Positions 24,723-32,919 of a stretch of DNA of 64,000 nucleotides are shown in pieces. How positions within the stretch are numbered: position 1 is the first letter of the stretch; each line of letters starts with the position of its first letter. The notes below the pieces were generated by a model that was not told where the DNA came from, made no database searches, and was given only the letters and a program-made list of their open reading frames with translations. A program made the position numbers and the translations under genes. Where the stretch lies: positions 733,778-797,777 of the forward strand of contig NZ_JACJSA010000001.1 of NCBI RefSeq assembly GCF_014697545.1, in the 5' to 3' direction. This DNA comes from Oscillatoria sp. FACHB-1407. GTDB taxonomy: Bacteria; Cyanobacteriota; Cyanobacteriia; Elainellales; Elainellaceae.

Positions 24723-26357
24723 CTAACGGCGTGCCCACCAGACAGCAATACCCATGCCAAAGCCTAGCAAAGGTAAGAACACCAGCGACAACAGCGCGAG
24801 CAAAATCTGCCGTTGGGGTTGCAGGAGAATGCGACGGTTCGTCATTTCTTTAGGGCGCACCGCCAAGACTTGATTGTTTTCTTGCTGGCTCACCCAACTC
24901 ACCGAGTTCAAGAAAACGTCGGCGTTGAGTTGTTGATTAAACAACCCATCGGTGATGAAGCTGGAGTTACCAATCACCACCAGTCGCGCTTCACCAGGAA
25001 TTTCATCCGGGGAAGCTGCGGGAGAAGGGCTTGGGGAAGGGGAAGCACCTGGGCTGGGGGATGCCTCCGGGCTGGGTGACGCATCAGGGGCATCGGTTTC
25101 AACCGGACGAGACAGGGCTGCGCCGATCAGCAATTGCCCTTCCGGATCTGTCTCAGGGTTAAACGCTAACTGTCCATTCTCATCAATGCTTTGTGCCTGA
25201 ACGCGATCGCCTGTTGCCAGCAAGGGCACTGACTCAACCCCCTCAACGGGTTGCAGATCAATCGGACGGGCGATCGGGTAAAAGGAAATGCCATTCCCTA
25301 AATTTCGAGTGATGGGATGATCTCCATATTGAGTGATCAATGCCACCAATGCTTCGGGACCTGTTGCTTGGCGTGCTGGGTCAACGATCACTCGGTCAAT
25401 CAGGGTAACGCCCCAATCCTCCAGTAACGCCGTCAGTTCAGGGTCAACGCTAGGGTCAATCAGCAACACCAGACCGCCGCGTCCTTCATTGAGATACTCC
25501 TCCAGCGCAGCCACTTCTTCCTCCAGGAGTGCTCGCTCTGGACCTGCCACCACAACAGCACTGGCATCCTCTGGCACGTCACCCTGCTCCGCCAGATTCA
25601 GCGGTTCAGTGACATAGCTCTCTTCCTGCAAGCGAGTACTGGCTTCTGTGATGCCTCCCTGGGGTGCTTCCAGAGGTCGCTCTCCATGTCCCTGCAAAAA
25701 GTAAACTTTGGCTTGGCGATCGCCCGTAATCTGAGCAATACCATTCGTCAATCGCCGCTCAGACAACCGCTCTTGATCGTTAACCACCTGCAACAAACGA
25801 CGGCGATCGCCCTGTTCTAAATACACCTCACCGGGAGCACCGACTCCAAACTCTTGCGCTAACCCCGGTTGAGCATTGGGGTTGACATATTCATAGCTGA
25901 ACTGGTCGTTTTGCCGACGATAGTTCTCCAGCAATTGTCGGTCTTGGGGATTTTCTGCCGGATCAAACACCCAGGCTTTCACAGGCTCCTCAAGTCGCTG
26001 CAACACTTCCTGGGATTGGGGTGCCAGCGTGAAGATCTGGTTTTCTGTCAGGTCGATGCGAGCAGAGTAACGCACAGCTAAAAAGTTGAGCAGCCCCAGA
26101 ATAACCAGAACCGCCAGAGTTGCAACCAGCGCATTGGTGCTTGCCTGGGTCGATCGCCGCCCAAAGAAGCCCTGCACCGAACTCCCTTCTGAGATCAGCC
26201 ATACCACAAGGATCGCAATGCCTACCAGCATCAACCCCAATGGCACAGCACCCCAACTGTTTGCCACGACTCCAGCCGTCAGCCCAATGATGATTAGCAT
26301 TGGACCCACCCAGACCAGATATTTCAGATATTTCCGTTGCAAAACCGACATTCTCAT
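24723..26357 (-). CDS. GldG-like ABC-transport auxiliary protein
   Basis: 544 residues. Two N-terminal membrane helices (about 13-55) and a third (about 75-95) precede a large extracytoplasmic domain. Typical signatures are VRYSARIDLTENQIFTLAPQSQEVL, VYFLQGHGERPLE, VVVAGPERALLEEEVAALEEYL and GGLVLLIDPS. A Ser-Pro-rich low-complexity insertion sits around residues 425-450. A C-terminal membrane helix ends AVWWARR. In other genomes GldG follows an ABC permease and ATPase. Here the gene upstream is unrelated, so its transporter partners must be encoded elsewhere. Its function in cyanobacteria is uncertain. Confidence 0.85.
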   Translation of the reverse strand: MRMSVLQRKYLKYLVWVGPMLIIIGLTAGVVANSWGAVPLGLMLVGIAILVVWLISEGSSVQGFFGRRSTQASTNALVATLAVLVILGLLNFLAVRYSARIDLTENQIFTLAPQSQEVLQRLEEPVKAWVFDPAENPQDRQLLENYRRQNDQFSYEYVNPNAQPGLAQEFGVGAPGEVYLEQGDRRRLLQVVNDQERLSERRLTNGIAQITGDRQAKVYFLQGHGERPLEAPQGGITEASTRLQEESYVTEPLNLAEQGDVPEDASAVVVAGPERALLEEEVAALEEYLNEGRGGLVLLIDPSVDPELTALLEDWGVTLIDRVIVDPARQATGPEALVALITQYGDHPITRNLGNGISFYPIARPIDLQPVEGVESVPLLATGDRVQAQSIDENGQLAFNPETDPEGQLLIGAALSRPVETDAPDASPSPEASPSPGASPSPSPSPAASPDEIPGEARLVVIGNSSFITDGLFNQQLNADVFLNSVSWVSQQENNQVLAVRPKEMTNRRILLQPQRQILLALLSLVFLPLLGFGMGIAVWWARR

Positions 26358-26430
26358 GGCGTAGCCGTTTCGTGTAATAGCCCGTTAATGTTATACGCCT
26401 AAACGGAGTAGCCTCGCAAAAATTCGTTCG

Positions 26431-26910
26431 TCAGGCATCTTGAGATTTGAGTGCCTGATCAAGAATCGATCGCGCCTGTACCGCCTGGGTACGAGCTTCC
26501 CGATAGCGCAGGTTTAATTGGGCAAAGGTTTTCAAAACTTTGAGATTGTCACGTAGCTGGGTGAGTTCCTCGTCATCCACATCTTCGTCAGTGAACAGTG
26601 GGTCAATCTGGGCTCGGATCTTCATCGCCTCCGCCCGGGATGCCTGGACTTTTTGCTTCAAGGTTGTCAGATGGGTGATCACCTGCACTGCCTGGGTGAC
26701 CGCTTCTTCGTCGTCAGTGACGGTAATCGTGGGTTCTTTCACCTCGATAAATTGATGAGGGCCAAACCCCTCCGACAAATCGGTCGGCAATTTTCCGGCT
26801 TCCATCAACTCGATTAACTGATCCATCGCCTTATCGCGGGCTTTGGAGGAGTCTTTGCCGGGAACGGTCAAGATAATTTCTGGGCTTTGAGCGAGGGTGT
26901 ACTGAACCAT
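26431..26910 (-). CDS. Hypothetical coiled-coil protein, 159 residues
   Basis: Soluble protein with an N-terminal alpha/beta part (MVQYTLAQSPEIILTVPGKD, FIEVKEP) and a long helical C-terminal half, about 85-155 (VITHLTTLKQKVQASRAEAMKIRAQ, LRDNLKVLKTFAQLNLRYREARTQA), that probably forms a coiled coil. It has acidic loops (TDDEEA, TDEDVDDEEL). It looks conserved and cyanobacterial, but I cannot name a family. It sits 73 bases upstream of the GldG gene on the same strand and could be in that operon. Confidence 0.75.
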   Translation of the reverse strand: MVQYTLAQSPEIILTVPGKDSSKARDKAMDQLIELMEAGKLPTDLSEGFGPHQFIEVKEPTITVTDDEEAVTQAVQVITHLTTLKQKVQASRAEAMKIRAQIDPLFTDEDVDDEELTQLRDNLKVLKTFAQLNLRYREARTQAVQARSILDQALKSQDA

Positions 26911-27099
26911 ATCCTTTCCAATACTTTTGTACTATTCTTTCCTAATCCTACGGGTCGAGTCACGATCCATCAACCCATTTGTTAAACAGCGATCGCCTCA
27001 CAAGAAGCTCCGTCATGACATTACCGTGATCTACGACATTCTGGTTCAGTCGCAATGTCAGTTACACAATTCTGTCAAAAATCTCCTTACCATGAGACA

Positions 27100-27205
27100 T
27101 ATAGCAACTGTCGAGACAGTTAATGCAAGGGGGGTGTGGGGGCTGCGCCCCCAGCCAGGGGTTCCACCCCTGCACCCCGTCCTAACCAACCCTCGGTTGC
27201 TATAT
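27100..27205 (+). repeat. Repeat F3, full copy with TATAGCAAC ends
   Basis: Terminal inverted repeats TATAGCAAC and GTTGCTATA bracket GTCGAGACAGTTAATGC, a hairpin GGGGGCTGCGCCCCC, and the inverted pair GGGGTTCCACCCC / GCACCCCG. It lies directly before the amidotransferase gene and contributes a spurious in-frame extension to it. It occupies most of the 322-base spacer 26911-27232. Confidence 0.8.
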
Positions 27206-27232
27206 AAAATAGCGTGTAACTTGAATTACTCT

Positions 27233-27961
27233 GTGAAAAACATCCTGGTCATTGTCCACCAAGCTACCTCTGATCCGGGTTTGGTGGGTCAGTTGTTGCG
27301 ATCGCACGGCTACACCCTCGACATTCGCTGTCCCAACCTGGGGCACGACCTGCCAACAACCATGAACCATCACGAAGCAGCAGTGGTGTTTGGTGGACCG
27401 ATGAGTGCCAACGACAGCGAAACCTTACCCTTCATTCGCACCGAGTTGGACTGGATTGAAACCGCTTTGGAATCGGGCAAACCCTACCTCGGCATTTGCC
27501 TGGGGGCGCAATTGCTAGCCCGGGTCTTGGGAGCGACGGTATCTCCCCACCCCGAGGGTATGACTGAGATTGGCTATTTTCCAATTCAACCCACACCAGC
27601 AGGGCAACCCCTTTTCTCGACACCCATGCAGGTCTATCACTGGCATCGGGAGGGCTTTGAGCTACCCTCTGGCTCAGTGCTCCTGGCAACAGGCGATACC
27701 TTTGCAAATCAGGCATTTCGCTTTGGCAAGAATGCTTATGGGGTACAGTTTCACCCAGAAATGACTCACGAAATTATGGAACGGTGGCTCGAGAATGCTC
27801 CTGAATGCCTGATTCTACCGGGTGCCCAACCCCGCGACAAACACCTGCAAGGCTATCAGCTATATGCTGCCAATCTGCGACGCTGGTTAGAAAACTTTTT
27901 GCAGCATTGGCTTGAGATGGAGCAACAGCGTGATTACCCCGACGATGCACTGGTCGCCTGA
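27233..27961 (+). CDS. Class I glutamine amidotransferase
   Basis: 242 residues from GTG 27233. A longer frame reaching back to 26927 reads through an F3 repeat and is not credible. The nucleophile elbow GICLGAQLLARVLG holds the catalytic Cys, and VQFHPEMT holds the His and Glu of the triad; VVFGGPMSAND is the oxyanion region. It is a stand-alone GATase-1 domain of the GMP-synthase-like type, hydrolysing glutamine or gamma-glutamyl compounds in the cytoplasm. The partner or substrate is unknown. It could be a gamma-glutamyl hydrolase-like enzyme. Confidence 0.88.
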   Translation: MKNILVIVHQATSDPGLVGQLLRSHGYTLDIRCPNLGHDLPTTMNHHEAAVVFGGPMSANDSETLPFIRTELDWIETALESGKPYLGICLGAQLLARVLGATVSPHPEGMTEIGYFPIQPTPAGQPLFSTPMQVYHWHREGFELPSGSVLLATGDTFANQAFRFGKNAYGVQFHPEMTHEIMERWLENAPECLILPGAQPRDKHLQGYQLYAANLRRWLENFLQHWLEMEQQRDYPDDALVA

Positions 27962-27970
27962 GCCCTGAAT

Positions 27971-28011
27971 GAGCCATTGGCTTTGTCCTAAGCTTTCTAA
28001 CCAAAGCTATA
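27971..28011 (+). repeat. Repeat F1, right-end fragment
   Basis: GAGCCATTGGCTTTGTCCTAAG...CCAAAGCTATA matches the last 41 bases of F1 with a few changes. It abuts an F2 copy beginning at 28027. Together they fill the spacer between the amidotransferase and Lrp genes. Confidence 0.65.
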
Positions 28012-28026
28012 AATACCCAGCGAATG

Positions 28027-28171
28027 GGTGCATCTAGTAATCGGGGGACTGAACCCGGCGAATGAATTCGCGGCGATTGGAGCGAAGCCTGCCTATGCGG
28101 ACTGAGGTTTTGAACCGGCGTAGGCAGTTTTGTTCGGGTGGCTGCGGTTTCAACCGTCAAAATCCTCATAC
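28027..28171 (-). repeat. MITE-like repeat F2, copy 3 (GGTGCATCT-end subtype)
   Basis: Read on the minus strand it gives, in order, the GCGGTT/AACCGC block, the CCTGCC...GGC block and CGCGAATTCATTCGCCGGG, ending GATGCACC. It lies about 120 bases before the Lrp gene. Confidence 0.75.
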
Positions 28172-28290
28172 CAAGCCTGGGTTAAGGAAAGAAGGTTTTT
28201 GAGGCATAAGCTTAGAAAAAATAAGAATTTCAGATTGAAAAGTTTCTAAAACAACTTTTCGCCTCTTATCAACCTGTTATTCTTAATTTC

Positions 28291-28758
28291 ATGGAACTGA
28301 ACGAGATTGATTTCAAGGTGATTCAACACCTGATGACTCAGGGACGAATGACCTGGTCTGAACTGGCAAGCATTTTGGAGTTATCGGCTCCTGCAACTGC
28401 CGATCGCGTTCGTCGGTTAGAGGAACGCAACGTTATTCAGGGATATGCGGCTCTGGTGAACCCGGAGGCGATCGCGCTTCATCTGACGGCATTTATCGCC
28501 GTGACCTTAGAGCGTCCTGAACATCGAGATGCTTTTCTAGAACGGGTGCAAACCCTGGCAGAGATTCAAGAGTGTCATCACGTCACAGGTGAGGACGACT
28601 ATCTCTTAAAGGTGCGGTGTCGTCATACCAAAGACCTGGAGCGGTTGATCAGTGAGCAGCTAAAGTCATTGCCCGGAATTCTCAAAACCCGTACGACGAT
28701 CGCTCTGTCAACGGTGAAAGAGACTCCGGTATTGCCACTTTATAAGCGTGGGGAGTAG
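28291..28758 (+). CDS. Lrp/AsnC family transcriptional regulator
   Basis: 155 residues. The N-terminal winged helix-turn-helix (about 1-60) has the family opening LNEIDFKVIQHLMTQGRMTWSELA and the recognition segment LSAPATADRVRRLEERNVI. The C-terminal RAM ligand-binding domain contains ECHHVTGEDDYLLKVRC and LPGILKTRTTIALSTVKET. Such proteins bind amino acids as octamers and control transport and metabolism genes. The next gene on the same strand is a LysE-type exporter, a common regulator-target pairing, so control of that exporter is likely but inferred. Confidence 0.93.
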   Translation: MELNEIDFKVIQHLMTQGRMTWSELASILELSAPATADRVRRLEERNVIQGYAALVNPEAIALHLTAFIAVTLERPEHRDAFLERVQTLAEIQECHHVTGEDDYLLKVRCRHTKDLERLISEQLKSLPGILKTRTTIALSTVKETPVLPLYKRGE

Positions 28759-29030
28759 GGAATGGGGGATGAGGGGAGGGGTAAAGGAGTAAGGCAGTGA
28801 GGACGATTGGGGTAGGTTACAGAAAGTTAGGTCAAGACCCAATGGCTTTCCATCTCAAAAGAATACGCACGAAAGCCACCTGCACGACCACAAAAACTGA
28901 CACAAAACTTTAGACAAAGCTCTCATACTTCTACCCTGACACTCCTTGAACCTTTTGCCCCTCTCCTCCCTACCGCCTCCACCGCCGCTCCCTTACACCC
29001 CTTTACCTCAATTTCTCTATAGGTAAGAAT

Positions 29031-29666
29031 ATGGACATTGCGTTATTTGGTCGAGGCTTGCTGGTGGGCTTAGCGATCGCTGCCCCAGTTGGACCGATTG
29101 GTGTGCTTTGCATTCAGCGCACTCTACAGTACGGTCAACGGATTGGATTAAGTACGGGTTTGGGAGCAGCCACAGCTGACGCTATATATGGTGTAATTGC
29201 CGGGTTTGGATTAACATTCATTTCTGGTATCCTGATTGGTCATGCGATCTGGTTTCGTTTCATCGGGGGAGCATTTCTGCTTTACCTCGGCATTATGACA
29301 ATCCGATCTGCACCCGCTCATCAGGCGGCATCTAAAAAAGGATATGGGCTTTGGGGTGCTTACTTCTCAACTGTGGTGTTAACCATCACCAATCCAGCCA
29401 CAATTTTATCGTTTGCGGCAGTATTTGCCGGGTTGGGGTTAGCCAGCACAGAAGGAGACTACTGGGCAGCGAGTATTTTAGTTTTGGGTGTGTTTAGCGG
29501 ATCGGCGTTATGGTGGTTGCTGCTCACGGGTGGGATTAGTTTGTTTCGCAAAAGGTTTAAACTTGACGGTTTACAGTGGCTAAACAAAATCTCCGGCATA
29601 GTTTTGATTATTTTTGGTGTGGTTGCCATCACTTCTCTTCCACTATCACCTTTGGTGGAGCAGTAA
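29031..29666 (+). CDS. LysE/RhtB family amino-acid exporter
   Basis: 211 residues with about six membrane helices. The family motif lies near the N-terminus, GLAIAAPVGPIGVLCIQRTL, followed by GLSTGLGAATADAIYG; later VLTITNPATILSF is the conserved NP motif. An AGGTAAG precedes the ATG. It presumably exports an amino acid or related solute across the plasma membrane. The Lrp-type regulator 270 bases upstream is the likely controller. The 3' end overlaps the M23 peptidase frame by about 90 bases. Confidence 0.92.
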   Translation: MDIALFGRGLLVGLAIAAPVGPIGVLCIQRTLQYGQRIGLSTGLGAATADAIYGVIAGFGLTFISGILIGHAIWFRFIGGAFLLYLGIMTIRSAPAHQAASKKGYGLWGAYFSTVVLTITNPATILSFAAVFAGLGLASTEGDYWAASILVLGVFSGSALWWLLLTGGISLFRKRFKLDGLQWLNKISGIVLIIFGVVAITSLPLSPLVEQ

Positions 29667-30859
29667 AGGCAGCGATCGCCACGTTAGCTACTGTCACGTT
29701 AACGACTGTCCTGCTAGGGTTTGCTTTCACTCCCCTTTACACCCAGCCCGCTTACTCCCTTCCTTTGGGAAGCCCTCCCTATCTGGCTCAAAGCTCCGCT
29801 TCCGTTGAGCGACTGCGACAACAGCAACAACAAATCGAACAGCGGCGAAATCAAATCAATCGCGAACAAGACCGCCTGGAAAACCTGGAAGAGTCAGCCC
29901 AAGATCGACTGGAAGGCTTAGAGGACAACATTCAAACGACTGCCTCTCAGATTCGCGTCAATGAGAATGAACTGAAGCTTGCCAATGAACGCCTCCAAAA
30001 ACTACAGGCTGAGTTAGCCGTTGCTGAGAAGACCTATCAAGAGCGGCAGTTTGCGACGGTAGCCCGCCTGCGGTTTCTGCAACGACAACAGAGTAGCCGG
30101 GGTTGGGCCGTGCTGCTCAGAAGCCAAAACCTCAACGATTTTCTCGATCGCCGCCGCCAATTAACCCTGGTCTACGCGGCAGATCGGACAATCTTGGCAG
30201 AACTTAAAGCCGAAGCGGACGATCTGAATCTTCGTCGCCGCACAATTGAGCGACAGAAAAATGAAATTGCTCTGATTACCCAGCAGTTGCAAGCCCAAAA
30301 GTCAGAATATGAGGCGCAGGCAGAAACGCAGGAAGCCTTGATTAATCGCCTCAAAGCCGATCGTCAGGCTCTCGAAGAGGCGGAAACCCAACTGGAAAAA
30401 GACTCTGCTAATATTACCGTCTTGATCCGACAGCGGATTGCTGCCGCTGCCCGCAATGGCATCGTGATTCGCGGAACTGGGCAATTTAGCATTCCCATCA
30501 ACGGTCGGCTTACCAGCAACTTTGGCTATCGGGTTCACCCCATCCTGGGCTACCGCCGCTTTCATGCAGGGATTGACTTTGGTGCAGGCTACGGCACGGT
30601 GATTCGAGCCGCCGACTCCGGTACCGTCATCTTTGCCGGATGGTATGGCGGTTATGGCAGGTCAGTCATTATCGACCACGGCAACAACCTCACCACCCTC
30701 TATGCTCACGCCAGCGAACTCTACGTCTCAGAAGGGCAAGCCGTGCAACGAGGACAGGCGATCGCCGCTGTTGGCTCTACCGGACTCTCGACCGGACCTC
30801 ACCTGCACTTTGAAGTGCGAGAAAACGGTACACCCGTCAATCCACTGAATTATCTGTAA
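29576..30859 (+). CDS. EnvC/NlpD-like M23 family peptidase
   Basis: 427 residues if the GTG at 29576 is used. A hydrophobic segment at about 33-52 is the signal peptide. A long coiled coil (about 70-290; SVERLRQQQQQIEQRRNQINR and onward) is followed by a C-terminal LytM domain with FHAGIDF (H330, D334), YAH (about H378) and GPHLHFEV (H409, H411). The zinc ligands are complete, so it may cleave peptidoglycan cross-links, besides possibly activating amidases. The start is odd: no ATG, GTG or TTG lies between 29576 and the signal peptide, forcing a 91-base overlap with lysE and a 30-residue extension. Confidence 0.88.
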   Translation: MAKQNLRHSFDYFWCGCHHFSSTITFGGAVKAAIATLATVTLTTVLLGFAFTPLYTQPAYSLPLGSPPYLAQSSASVERLRQQQQQIEQRRNQINREQDRLENLEESAQDRLEGLEDNIQTTASQIRVNENELKLANERLQKLQAELAVAEKTYQERQFATVARLRFLQRQQSSRGWAVLLRSQNLNDFLDRRRQLTLVYAADRTILAELKAEADDLNLRRRTIERQKNEIALITQQLQAQKSEYEAQAETQEALINRLKADRQALEEAETQLEKDSANITVLIRQRIAAAARNGIVIRGTGQFSIPINGRLTSNFGYRVHPILGYRRFHAGIDFGAGYGTVIRAADSGTVIFAGWYGGYGRSVIIDHGNNLTTLYAHASELYVSEGQAVQRGQAIAAVGSTGLSTGPHLHFEVRENGTPVNPLNYL

Positions 30860-30960
30860 GCCAGGGTAAATGGGGTAAGGGGGTACGACGCAATAAATCG
30901 AGCCTCTTCCCTTTTATCCTTCATCCTTCATCGTTTATCCTTTCTTCCTCCCCCACTCCC

Positions 30961-31980
30961 CTACTGCAAATCCTCAAAAATAACTCGATTCGCCACCTCC
31001 TCACTGGCAACTGTTTGTTGCTGATGCAGCGCGATTGCCCGATTTACCGCATTCATGCGCCGCTCCTGATCCTGCGTAATGCTGTGAATGTTATTGCCCA
31101 AACCCGGAGCACTCCACCGCCCAGAGTCGGGGTCAAGGTAAGAACGAGTGCGTGCCCACAAGACCGCATCAGATCCCGTTAGTCCCATATGGCGAGCCGT
31201 GTTGAGCCAGATGATATAGCCGCGATCGAGGGCTGCTGCTGGCGATTGGTTCGCCAGGTCAATGCCGTTTAGCTCCTCTTCGAGCGTCATCTCAAAGCCC
31301 TTTTCGGTTGCCTGATGTCGCAACTCTACTGCCTGTCGTTGTAATCGTCGCAGTTGCTTTTCGTCTGCTTCTTCCGGAGTCTTTGCCCCATGTTGATAAG
31401 AAAAGCTGCCGATATTCCACACGCCGTTGCCGGGGTCAACGTGTCCGTAATATGCCCAGGTGCGCCCACCATCGGGGGTGCGAGTGCCCTCCGCACTACC
31501 AACCGCTTTAGCCACCAGGGAATCAGAGCCTCCGTCAAACAGGCTAGAGGATGCATTAGCTGGAGTCGGTTGGGGCGACGCTGCTGATATCGGTGCAGGT
31601 CTTAAAGCAGTCGCAACCGGAGCAGGTTTAGCCGAGCCAGGTTCAACCGAGGTTGATTCAGCCGAGGCAAGTTCAGTCGAGATGGCAACCGTGGGTAACT
31701 CGAAACTGACCTCTAGGGGATGTTCCTCCACAGAATCATCACCTGTTACGGCATGATTACCCGTTACGGAATCACCACCAGCCAGTGCTGAGTCTGCTGG
31801 CAAAGCATCCGGAAGAGTCGGTTGGGATGCGATCGCCGATAACTCTTGATCTGGAACAGTACGGGTGGAAGAGTTACTTTCGGGCAGGTCAAATTCTAGT
31901 AGCCCCTCATCCGCTTGAGCAACTTGAGGAGATCCCAACACAACAGCCGCTACAGCGGCAATCCACGCAAACCGTTTCAT
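30961..31980 (-). CDS. Secreted protein of unknown function
   Basis: 339 residues. The signal peptide is MKRFAWIAAVAAVVLGSPQVAQA. A Ser/Pro/Ala/Glu-rich linker with near-repeats (SAESTSVEPGSAKPAPVATA) covers about 25-150. The C-terminal domain (about 155-320) contains VGSAEGTRTPDGGRTWAYYGHVDPGNGVWNIG..SYQHG, then helical segments KQLRRLQRQAVELRHQATEKG and YIIWLNTARHMGLTG. The domain looks like a recurrent cyanobacterial extracytoplasmic module, possibly lysozyme-like given SAEG and the helical context, but I cannot assign activity. It is transcribed in the same direction as the lipoprotein gene upstream. Confidence 0.75.
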   Translation of the reverse strand: MKRFAWIAAVAAVVLGSPQVAQADEGLLEFDLPESNSSTRTVPDQELSAIASQPTLPDALPADSALAGGDSVTGNHAVTGDDSVEEHPLEVSFELPTVAISTELASAESTSVEPGSAKPAPVATALRPAPISAASPQPTPANASSSLFDGGSDSLVAKAVGSAEGTRTPDGGRTWAYYGHVDPGNGVWNIGSFSYQHGAKTPEEADEKQLRRLQRQAVELRHQATEKGFEMTLEEELNGIDLANQSPAAALDRGYIIWLNTARHMGLTGSDAVLWARTRSYLDPDSGRWSAPGLGNNIHSITQDQERRMNAVNRAIALHQQQTVASEEVANRVIFEDLQ

Positions 31981-32030
31981 ACTCGTCTTCTCGTTACCTG
32001 ATTTAGTTCAAACTCTCAACTCCCCACTGC

Positions 32031-32597
32031 CTATTCCCCTGAGGCTCGCTCTAAGGTGCGTTCCAGCATTGAAATAGAGGGTTCGACCATTGCCCAACGC
32101 CCACTGGGCTGTTTGCGGAGTGTGGCAAATTCGAGCGTCTGGGCGATCGCCACTTGATCCCCTTGCTGAACATTGCCCAATCGCGGGTTTTGCAAACCAC
32201 ACCAGCGAAACAGATAGGCGGGCAACTCTGGGCTGGAGTAAAACACACAATCCGCGTTATGGCTGGCAGGTCGCACGCGACCATCGTAGGGGGCGTACAC
32301 CGGATCACCCGCCACCTCAACCGAAATATCTCCCAACCCTCCTCGAATGCGCCGACCCGCCACCTGATCACCGGGTTGCAGCACCCACTGTTGCTCTAGC
32401 TGTATGGTCATCTCTGGTACGGAGGGAGTGGTTGTGCAGCCGAGTAACAACAGCAACGGACAGAGCGCAAGTCGCGATGCCAGGAAATTTTCTCTCTGGG
32501 GCGATCGCCCCCTCAGCCATGGACGTTGATTTAGTCGGGTTAGTCGGGGCATTTGCGTCACCATGATGGAGTCTGGCATCCACCAGAAGGTCAACAT
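32031..32597 (-). CDS. Lipoprotein with a degenerate LytM/hairpin-type domain
   Basis: Up to 188 residues. The lipobox LLLLLGC lies about 50 residues from the first ATG, so a later start is likely (ATG 32564 or 32552; the latter has GGTGA upstream). The mature part has VLQPGDQVAGRRI, AGDPVYAPYDGRVRP and NVQQGDQVAIAQTLEFATLRKQPSGRW, resembling the beta-hairpin core of M23/LytM and biotinyl-type folds, but it lacks the HxxxD and HxH zinc ligands. It is probably a non-catalytic periplasmic or thylakoid lumen lipoprotein. A LexA-like box lies just upstream. Confidence 0.7.
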   Translation of the reverse strand: MLTFWWMPDSIMVTQMPRLTRLNQRPWLRGRSPQRENFLASRLALCPLLLLLGCTTTPSVPEMTIQLEQQWVLQPGDQVAGRRIRGGLGDISVEVAGDPVYAPYDGRVRPASHNADCVFYSSPELPAYLFRWCGLQNPRLGNVQQGDQVAIAQTLEFATLRKQPSGRWAMVEPSISMLERTLERASGE

Positions 32598-32603
32598 CTT
32601 GAT

Positions 32604-32617
32604 AGTACATTAGTACT
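32604..32617. promoter_or_regulatory. Candidate LexA box
   Basis: AGTACATTAGTACT fits the cyanobacterial LexA consensus RGTAC-N3-DGTWCB at every position and sits within a larger inverted repeat ATAGTAC-ATTA-GTACTAT (32602-32619). It lies 40-52 bases upstream of the favoured start codons of the lipoprotein gene. By rough base-frequency arithmetic such a match is expected about 0.5 times in 64 kb by chance, so position is the main support. Confidence 0.4.
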
Positions 32618-32770
32618 ATATTTTCGACAACCCAAATTGACGTTACAGCAATTCTCATTTGTGTATGCCACACCAACCGTTCATATTGCCCAAATCTACA
32701 GGCATTCGCTGTGTGGCACTCCTCTGAAAACCGCTGTAATCCGAGTGGGGGAACCACACAGACGAAAGCG

Positions 32771-32893
32771 GGTGCATCTGACGGTTAGGGGAGTAGCGGT
32801 TAAACCCGCAGCGACCAGAACAAAACCTCAGTCCGCGTCGGCGGACTTCGATCGGATAGCCGCGAATTCATTCGCCGGGTTCAGTCCCCCAAT
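32771..32893 (+). repeat. MITE-like repeat F2, copy 4 (GGTGCATCT-end subtype)
   Basis: GGTGCATCTGACGGTTAGGGG, AGCGGTTAAACCCGC, AGTCCGCGTCGGCGGACTT (an 8-bp stem hairpin) and CCGCGAATTCATTCGCCGGG, ending TTCAGTCCCCC. It lies between the LexA-like box and the fraD stop codon and accounts for about a third of that 322-base spacer. Confidence 0.8.
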
Positions 32894-32919
32894 CTTTATC
32901 CTCCACCCACTACCCTGTC

